NCBI GenBank assembly: GCA_030348875.1
Contig: JAUCEP010000002.1
Location: 3,117,001-3,181,000 of the forward strand
Reading direction: 5' to 3'
Length of the DNA stretch: 64,000 bases
Source: Ureibacillus composti
GTDB taxonomy: Bacteria; Bacillota; Bacilli; Bacillales_A; Planococcaceae
The notes under the pieces were generated by a model. The model worked only from the letters and a program-made list of their open reading frames with translations. It searched no databases and was not told where the DNA came from. Positions 58,235-64,000 of this stretch are shown here, one piece after another; position 1 is the stretch's first letter; the number at the start of each line of letters is the position of its first letter. Both the position numbers and the translations under genes were made by a program.

Positions 58235-59248
58235 TTAAAGCTTCTTCAACAAAAACATCTCTAACAACCGCTCTCTATTCCCGCCAGTTGACTTTAATTG
58301 TAAATCAATTTCTGACAATTTTTGAAGAGCCTTTAAGATGTTTTCTTCACTTGGCCGTTTTCGATTTTCAACCATTAACTTCACACGGTAAGGATGAATC
58401 TTTAAATTTTTTGCGATTTGAGTAGGATGATAACCTTTTTTCTGCAAATAATAAACATTGTTCATCGTTCTAATGTTTGAGGAAAGTAACCCAACAAGCA
58501 TGATGGGTTCCTGTTTTTGTCGTAATAGATCATGATAAATTTTAAGTGCTTCTGTATTATTATGTTCTAAATATGCATTCAACATTTTAAAAGCATCATG
58601 CTCTAATGTTTTAGCAACTAAATCTTGCACTAAATTGTCAGTAATCTGCTTCTCATCTTGACCTAAATATAGACAAATCTTCTCAATTTCCATTTGCAAT
58701 TGCAACATATTGGCGCCAACCATTTCGACTAATTTATCGACCGCTTCATTGGAAATTGTTTTACCATAAGCATCTACTGCATTACGGATCCAGACAGATA
58801 AATCATTTTCGTTTAATGTTTCAGCGTTTAACACCACACTTTTTTGTTTCATTGCTTTTGTAATTTTTTTACGCTCATCTAATTTTTCATAAGGTGCAAT
58901 AAAAACAGTAACTGCAAAGTCAGAAGGATGATCAAGCCAAAGTTCAAGTCTTTTTAAATCATGGTCAATCTTTTCTTTTCCCTTTTCTGTAGCTTTTAAA
59001 AAAAGAGCATTCTTTGCAATTACCAACTTTCGTTCTGTAAAAAATGGAAACGTATCTGCTTCGTCTATAACCAAATCAACTGGTGATTCTTCTAAGTCAA
59101 ACGTCATCATTTCAAGTTCTTCATTAACTGTTAATGCACTTTTTAATCTATTTATGGTTTCATCAATAAAATATGATTCTTCGCCAACAATACAATATAC
59201 TGGAGCTATTTGACCATTTTTAATGTTTCTCCAAATCTTATCAAACAT
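58235..59248 (-). CDS. holA: DNA polymerase III delta subunit HolA
   Basis: HolA is the clamp-loader subunit that opens the sliding clamp. The 337-residue protein (MFDKIWRNIKNGQ...) has PVYCIVGEESYFIDETI near 16-32, a diverged nucleotide-binding-like domain, and the C-terminal helical collar domain ending in GGNRERLLEMFLLKKL. The ATG at 59246-59248 follows GGGAGG. It lies between rpsT and yqzM/comEC, as in Bacillus. Confidence 0.95.
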   Translation of the reverse strand: MFDKIWRNIKNGQIAPVYCIVGEESYFIDETINRLKSALTVNEELEMMTFDLEESPVDLVIDEADTFPFFTERKLVIAKNALFLKATEKGKEKIDHDLKRLELWLDHPSDFAVTVFIAPYEKLDERKKITKAMKQKSVVLNAETLNENDLSVWIRNAVDAYGKTISNEAVDKLVEMVGANMLQLQMEIEKICLYLGQDEKQITDNLVQDLVAKTLEHDAFKMLNAYLEHNNTEALKIYHDLLRQKQEPIMLVGLLSSNIRTMNNVYYLQKKGYHPTQIAKNLKIHPYRVKLMVENRKRPSEENILKALQKLSEIDLQLKSTGGNRERLLEMFLLKKL

Positions 59249-59424
59249 GAAGGGAACCTCCCTATTAACTATTCGTACTTTCAAGTATACACTTTTTTAT
59301 ATTTCTTGCATCTTTGTCGAAATTATGTCATCTTAAAAATTGGCACGTAATAGAAATTGCCTCAATCAATATGGCTTTTTAATATGCATTGACTTATAAT
59401 GGAATTTGAGTAGGAGGGATTTAT

Positions 59425-59589
59425 ATGGGACATCAAAACGATAACTTTGTAACACATAATCCATTTGAAGGTAAAAATGGAGCTTCTATGCGTAACGATG
59501 CAATCGATGCTGGCGTTGGGTTTGGAGTATCATTTGTATTCTTTGCAATAATGTTTATCATTGCAACAATAATCGATGCTGCCGCTTAA
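59425..59589 (+). CDS. yqzM: Small membrane protein YqzM
   Basis: This 54-residue protein has the conserved YqzM segment RNDAIDAGVGFGVSFVFFA followed by one membrane helix to the C terminus. YqzM sits between holA and comEC in B. subtilis too, which supports the call. The ATG follows TAGGAGGGA at seven bases. Function is unknown. It is followed by a two-way terminator shared with comEC. Confidence 0.88.
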   Translation: MGHQNDNFVTHNPFEGKNGASMRNDAIDAGVGFGVSFVFFAIMFIIATIIDAAA

Positions 59590-59678
59590 TGACATCCGCC
59601 GGAAACTTGCACTCATTTTTTTAATTATTATTTCTCTTTACCCTTCTATAGAAGCGTAAGACTTCTACTGAAGAAGGT

Positions 59679-59710
59679 AAAAAGCTTTGTCATTTTGACA
59701 AAGCTTTTTT
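59679..59710. terminator. Bidirectional terminator between yqzM and comEC
   Basis: The stem AAAAAGCTTTGTC/GACAAAGCTTTTT closes loop ATTTT, with A/T runs on both flanks. It serves the convergent genes. Confidence 0.93.
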
Positions 59711-62021
59711 ATTGGATTTCTCTCGTATAAGTCGTTTCTAGTTTCAAATGTTCTTCTTCTACTTTTATTTCAATCGTCCCCACTTCTCCCGTTACAAGAG
59801 AAGATAATTCTAATTGATTAAATCGCTCCATAACTTCTTCACTTGGATGCCCATATCGATTATTTTCACCCGCGCTAAAAACCGTTAACGAAGGGCTTAA
59901 TTGTTTTATAAATTCCTCAGTACTAGATGTTTTACTGCCATGATGTCCTGCCTTTAGTAAATCGATATTCTTTAATTCAGGTAACTTACTTATAAGTTCA
60001 TATTCCCCCTCTTTTTCTAAGTCCCCTGTGAATAACGCATCAAAATCACCTTTCTTAATATACAAAACAAGTGAATCGTTATTACCTTCATATACTGTTT
60101 CTTCAGGCCAAACATATTGAAAAGTAACATTTTGAACCTTCCAATGATTTAACGACAGTTGTTCTTTAATAGGTATTTGCTGTTTAACTGCTTCTCTAAT
60201 TAAATCGTCCATGATCTCTTTCTTAAATGAACCCGGTGAAATATGAATTTCATCTACCTTTATTTCTTTTAGAATTTCTTCTGCTCCTTCAACATGATCT
60301 GCATCAGCGTGTGTAATTATTAGTTTGTCAATTACATTAATTCCCTTTCCTTTTAAATAAGGAACAACAATTTGTCGACCAACTTCATAAGGGGGAGTTG
60401 ACATTTTCCAGTCCTCTTGTTGAAAACGAAGTAACCCTCCTGTATCAATTAAAACTACTTCTTTTTGAAAGGGTAACTCAATGAGTATACTGTCACCCTG
60501 TCCTACATTAATAAATGAGATTTTCAATTCGTTAAATACTTTCCCACTAAAATGCAAACATAATATTGGAAATAGTAATGATATTACGACTTTGTACCAT
60601 TTTTCACGTATATCTAGTAAATAAAAGGTTATAAAAACCCCTACAAAAGCTATAGTTAATAGAAAAAGTGATGGCTTTCCTGGATTCCACAACTGATAAG
60701 GTAACGATTGTAAAACCTCAATTAACTTTGTAATGAAAAAACGACAAGGCTCATATAACCAAAACAGGATGGATGCGAATGGACCAGGTAAAAATGTAAG
60801 AACAAGTAACAAGATATTTATAGGAAGGATAATAAATGAAAAAAGTGGAACAAATGGGATATTTACAATAAAAGAAGAGATACTCATTTCATAAAAGTGA
60901 AAAAGTAGCAGAGGGTAAACGAGTAATTGACAAACAAAAGTAATAATAAAAGATTGAACAATCCAAGAGGAAAATCGATTAATAATATGACTAGAAAAGA
61001 TCAAAGCTGCTGTTGCCAAATAAGAAAGTTGAAAACCTACTTGGTAAATTGACCAAGGCTCTAATAATACAAAACATATAAAACTTACACAGAGGGCATC
61101 ATCGACCGTTAGGCGGCTTTTATACCTAATTAGAAGAACTAACTCAACCATTAGCACAGATCGCCATACAGAAGGGGTACCACCTGCTAGAATTGCATAA
61201 ATAGGCAAAATTACAATTAACACAATGATAGCAATTTCACGGCGAACACGTAACCTTAACAGTCCTTGGAAAAACATAAAAGAAACGATAGCAATATGAA
61301 GGCCTGAGATCGCAAATAAATGTGTAATACCTAATATTTGATAGGCCCTAGTTGTCTCAAGATCCACTTGTTCCTGATAGCCAATTAAGAGTGCCTGCGC
61401 TTCCGCAGCCAGTGTGTGAGGAAAAGTAGATTCTATATGTTTGATTAATTTATAGCGGTGGCTACTAATTCGTTGGGAGAATGATGTTTTCGTTTTCACA
61501 AAACTCCAATTAGAAATTTCTAATATTCCTTTTGCACCTTTACCTTTTAAATAATTCTCCATGGAAAATGCATATTTATGTGGGGGCTTTGACGGTTCAA
61601 CAACTACTCCTTCTACAATGTACTGTTGCCCAACTAATGGGATAGATTGATAGGAACGTTTTTCTTCTTCAGACTTAAACTCAAAAAGAACATATACTTT
61701 TCTTCCTTCATCATCCTCCATAAACCCACGCAATTTAGATCCATTTATTTTATATTCACCTGTCCATGTTAATACTGTAGGTAATTCTAACGGCTTATTC
61801 AAGTCCTTTAAAAGAATTGAAAAATAGAAAAATGCAACCAATCCTAGAACACTTATGCTGATGATATGGAAGTTTTCTATTCTCTTATAAATGCAATATA
61901 AAACAAGTAATCCTAGTAACATTAAAAGCCTCGCCGATTCGTGGGCTGCAATTGCGGCAACTAAAATCGACAAGGCATAGAATAACGTTTTATGTGTAAA
62001 GAATTTTATCAAATAAATCAT
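59709..62021 (-). CDS. comEC: DNA uptake channel protein ComEC
   Basis: ComEC carries transforming single-stranded DNA across the membrane. The 770-residue protein has N-terminal membrane helices, an OB-fold-like extracellular domain (near 70-190) and a multi-helix competence domain with ITHLFAISGLHIAIVSF near 230. A C-terminal metallo-beta-lactamase domain follows (INVGQGDSILIE, ITHADADHVEGAEE near 575, GHHGSKTSS near 695). The stop lies next to the shared terminator. It follows comEB and comEA in one operon. The exact start is uncertain because AAGGCG is very close to this ATG. Confidence 0.95.
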   Translation of the reverse strand: MIYLIKFFTHKTLFYALSILVAAIAAHESARLLMLLGLLVLYCIYKRIENFHIISISVLGLVAFFYFSILLKDLNKPLELPTVLTWTGEYKINGSKLRGFMEDDEGRKVYVLFEFKSEEEKRSYQSIPLVGQQYIVEGVVVEPSKPPHKYAFSMENYLKGKGAKGILEISNWSFVKTKTSFSQRISSHRYKLIKHIESTFPHTLAAEAQALLIGYQEQVDLETTRAYQILGITHLFAISGLHIAIVSFMFFQGLLRLRVRREIAIIVLIVILPIYAILAGGTPSVWRSVLMVELVLLIRYKSRLTVDDALCVSFICFVLLEPWSIYQVGFQLSYLATAALIFSSHIINRFSSWIVQSFIITFVCQLLVYPLLLFHFYEMSISSFIVNIPFVPLFSFIILPINILLLVLTFLPGPFASILFWLYEPCRFFITKLIEVLQSLPYQLWNPGKPSLFLLTIAFVGVFITFYLLDIREKWYKVVISLLFPILCLHFSGKVFNELKISFINVGQGDSILIELPFQKEVVLIDTGGLLRFQQEDWKMSTPPYEVGRQIVVPYLKGKGINVIDKLIITHADADHVEGAEEILKEIKVDEIHISPGSFKKEIMDDLIREAVKQQIPIKEQLSLNHWKVQNVTFQYVWPEETVYEGNNDSLVLYIKKGDFDALFTGDLEKEGEYELISKLPELKNIDLLKAGHHGSKTSSTEEFIKQLSPSLTVFSAGENNRYGHPSEEVMERFNQLELSSLVTGEVGTIEIKVEEEHLKLETTYTREIQ

Positions 62022-62076
62022 TCGCCTTCTTTTCAGATAGGTAACAATTTTTCGACAGATGCACTTAGGCTACAAG

Positions 62077-62529
62077 TTATTTTAGAAAATCAATTTTTGC
62101 CCCATCAAATGGTACATGTACGACATTCACATTAGCCTTTTCAAAAAGTTCTAAAGCATAAGGATTATTTTTATAATCACTAGCATAATAGACATTCTTT
62201 ATGCCTGATTGGATAATTGATTTTGAACAAGATAAGCACGGAAAATGGGTTACATATAGATCTGCATCTTTAGTAGGTGTACCATACTTTGCACATTGTA
62301 ATAATGCATTCACTTCCGCATGGATTGTACGAATACAATGATTGTCCACTACATAACAACCCTTCTCAATACAATGTTCATCCCCAGAGATGGATCCATT
62401 ATATCCTGCTGCAATTATCCTATTATCGCGTACAATGGTTGCACCAACTGCTAACCTCGAACATGTACTTCTAAGTGCTAATAAATGGCTTTGTGCCATG
62501 AAAAATTGATCCCATGTAATGCGCTCCAT
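62077..62529 (-). CDS. comEB: dCMP deaminase-like protein ComEB
   Basis: This is a deoxycytidylate deaminase-family protein encoded in the comE operon. The 150-residue protein has the zinc-binding HAEVNALLQCAK near residue 70 and PCLSCSKSIIQSG near 98. The ATG start gives MERITWDQFFMAQS. It lies between comEA and comEC; in B. subtilis it is not essential for DNA uptake. Confidence 0.94.
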   Translation of the reverse strand: MERITWDQFFMAQSHLLALRSTCSRLAVGATIVRDNRIIAAGYNGSISGDEHCIEKGCYVVDNHCIRTIHAEVNALLQCAKYGTPTKDADLYVTHFPCLSCSKSIIQSGIKNVYYASDYKNNPYALELFEKANVNVVHVPFDGAKIDFLK

Positions 62530-62604
62530 ATGACTACCTCCATTACGATATATAGTTTAAGTTTAGTAGTAAAATGCTATATATGCAATGTTGTAATTTT
62601 TTGA

Positions 62605-63252
62605 TTAATTAACAACGATAGAATCTTTCAATTTCTCAAACGTTTTTTCACCGATTCCAGAGACATTTTTTAATTCCTCGATTGATTTAAAAGAGCCAAT
62701 TTCATCACGATATGCCAATATTGCCTGAGCTTTAGAAGGACCAATTCCTGGTAATGTAGAGAGAGCCGTTTCATCCGCCGTATTTAAATTCACTAGCTCG
62801 CCTGATGTGGGAGTTGAGTTCGAATCAAATGATATAGAATGAACCCCTTCTCCAATAGATTGCATTTCATCAAGGCTCTCCCCTTTTTTAGGTATATAGA
62901 TGACCATTTCATCTAGTAATTTTTGCGCATGATTAATATAACGTGTTTCCGCCTCTTCTAAATAACCACCAGCATAAGTGATGGCGTCGATCACTCTTTC
63001 CTCTGACGTTAATTGATAGACTCCAGGGAATTTTACAGCACCTTTAACATCGACAATTACCTGTTTATTTGAACCAATTTCATTTAGTTCATTATTCGTT
63101 TGATCATTACTCAATTGTTTAGTTTGTTCATTAACTTGTGGAATTGTTGTGATTAACTCTTCAGTGGTTTTAGATGAGTCTTTGTGTTGAAGGGAAAAAT
63201 AAAAGAGGATTAATAAACAAAGAATGCCTGGGGAACAGCATCTTTTTTCCAT
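62605..63252 (-). CDS. comEA: Competence DNA receptor ComEA
   Basis: ComEA binds double-stranded DNA outside the membrane during transformation. The roughly 215-residue protein has an N-terminal membrane anchor (GILCLLILFYFSL), a Thr/Gln/Asn-rich linker and an SLBB domain (VIVDVKGAVKFPGVYQL). Helix-hairpin-helix DNA-binding repeats close it (LVNLNTADETALSTLPGIG, then NVSGIGEKTFEKL). I prefer ATG 63250-63252 over the start 19 codons upstream, which lies inside a long hairpin and has no ribosome-binding site. The ribosome-binding site at 63252 is also weak. Confidence 0.9.
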   Translation of the reverse strand: MEKRCCSPGILCLLILFYFSLQHKDSSKTTEELITTIPQVNEQTKQLSNDQTNNELNEIGSNKQVIVDVKGAVKFPGVYQLTSEERVIDAITYAGGYLEEAETRYINHAQKLLDEMVIYIPKKGESLDEMQSIGEGVHSISFDSNSTPTSGELVNLNTADETALSTLPGIGPSKAQAILAYRDEIGSFKSIEELKNVSGIGEKTFEKLKDSIVVN

Positions 63253-63277
63253 ATTTACCAACGAAATTTTGAATAAT

Positions 63278-63362
63278 AATAAACACCCTTTCGCCAGAAG
63301 GTAAATCATATGGAGACATCTCTAATATACATAATTTACCTTCATTTGAAAAGGTGTTTATT
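63278..63362. repeat. 85-bp imperfect palindrome between the yqeM-like gene and comEA
   Basis: Two 29-nt arms (63278-63306 and 63334-63362) share AATAAACACC and AAGGTAAAT in inverted orientation, with a few mismatches between. The 27-base centre has further pairing (GGAGA/TCTC). On the minus strand the tail is TTATTATTATT. It can act as the methyltransferase gene's terminator. It also occupies the leader of comEA. Confidence 0.75.
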
Positions 63363-64000
63363 TTACTGCTCTGAAAAATATTCTTTCACTATATTCGGTT
63401 GGCACATCATCTGTAAAATCAGAAGTAATTTCTATATGTGAAAATCCAACTTCTTTTAGCCAATTTACATAGGTTTTTATTGGAAAAGTTCGTTGATAAT
63501 GTTCTTCATCAAAACGTTCAAATAGACCAGATTTTTCGTCTAAAGCAAAGAATGTCATTTGATGAAAAACAGAATGAACCTCTTCCCCTTCTTCTGTATG
63601 CCAAACATACAATAATTCACCATCATCATATGTAAAAGGGCCCGACATAAAAATCTCATTCATTTTAAAAAGAGAGTGTACATCAAAAAATAATTGACCA
63701 CCATCTCGTAAAGCGTTATACATACGCTTTAGTGTTTCGTAAACTGCAGTTTCTTTTTGTAAGTAGTTGATTGAATCAATTGGAATTACAATAACATCTA
63801 GATCAGCAAAACCTTCTAGTTCATCCATTGACATCGCAAAAAATGGGATTGAAACCCCAAGCTCTTGTCCCCTTGCATACGCAACACTAAGCATTTCTTC
63901 AGATAGATCAATGCCACTCACTTGATAACCTTGTCTATGAAACATTAATGCAAGAGTCCCTGTGCCACAACCAACATCTAAAAGGTTGGAATAATGCTCA
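63358..64000 (-). CDS. yqeM: Class I SAM-dependent methyltransferase (YqeM-like), cut by the window end
   Basis: This is the C-terminal part of an SAM-dependent methyltransferase; the 5' end lies beyond base 64000. Motif I NLLDVGCGTGTLAL is readable in frame at the window edge, and VSGIDLSEEMLSVA, VIVIPIDSINYL and DGGQLFFDVHSLFKMNE follow. In B. subtilis yqeM lies near comER and comEA. Here it directly precedes comEA, with no comER between them. The substrate is unknown. Confidence 0.85.
   Translation of the reverse strand, partial: EHYSNLLDVGCGTGTLALMFHRQGYQVSGIDLSEEMLSVAYARGQELGVSIPFFAMSMDELEGFADLDVIVIPIDSINYLQKETAVYETLKRMYNALRDGGQLFFDVHSLFKMNEIFMSGPFTYDDGELLYVWHTEEGEEVHSVFHQMTFFALDEKSGLFERFDEEHYQRTFPIKTYVNWLKEVGFSHIEITSDFTDDVPTEYSERIFFRAVK

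Noticed and set aside
63253..63309. Longer N terminus for ComEA
   Set aside because: The upstream start lies in a long palindrome and has no ribosome-binding site; the shorter form begins directly before the membrane anchor.

Overview
The window is a low-GC Gram-positive chromosome segment. It carries the conserved Bacillales core block that runs in Bacillus subtilis from yqeM/comE to zur. Spore genes (gpr, spoIIP, yqfC, yqfD), the comE competence operon, the CIRCE-controlled hrcA-grpE-dnaK-dnaJ cluster and a T-box in front of glyS make it an aerobic, endospore-forming member of the order. Gene content and AT-richness look like the Lysinibacillus/Solibacillus (Caryophanaceae/Planococcaceae) side of Bacillales, but the genus is an inference. 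Most genes lie on the minus strand, so the window reads from high to low coordinates. I saw no insertion sequence, prophage, CRISPR array, rRNA or tRNA gene.

Layout, low to high coordinate. 0-2 kb: an esterase-like gene that has lost its nucleophile serine, and an unknown gene. 2-6 kb: a cobalamin nucleotide-loop operon (cobU, cobS, cobC, a second cobU-like gene, cblT, cblS) behind a cobalamin riboswitch. It salvages alpha-ribazole by transport plus kinase; no cobT is present here. 6-8 kb: the zinc-uptake genes znuC-znuB-zur with a Zur box. 8-14 kb: yqfT, a penicillin-binding protein, nfo, cshB, yqfQ and ispH. 14-19 kb: a complete C4-dicarboxylate sensing and uptake cassette (dctR, dctS, dctB, dctP) with a cre-like site. 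19-28.5 kb: yqfO, trmK, cccA, an acyl-CoA dehydrogenase, sigA, dnaG, yqfL and ccpN. 28.5-30.4 kb: T-box and single-chain glyS. 31-42.4 kb: recO, era, cdd, dgkA, ybeY, pgpH, phoH, yqfD, yqfC, floA, nfeD, rpsU. 42.4-53 kb: deoC, mtaB, rsmE, prmA, the chaperone operon and hemW. 53-64 kb: lepA, spoIIP, gpr, rpsT, holA, yqzM, comEC, comEB, comEA and a yqeM-like methyltransferase cut by the window end.

The gene content is ordinary housekeeping, and I found no new multi-gene system. The less ordinary signals are in RNA-level and operator-like DNA. The lepA leader can form a three-way junction with an alternative helix and a small reading frame. A similar AT-rich junction precedes an unknown gene at 53 kb. 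Hairpins cover the ribosome-binding sites of the sporulation genes yqfC and spoIIP. Two rod-like hairpins of about 85 nt follow yqfL and the methyltransferase gene. A perfect palindrome sits just before cshB. At protein level, the two CobU-like proteins are degenerate in complementary halves, and the first esterase has Asn where Ser is expected.
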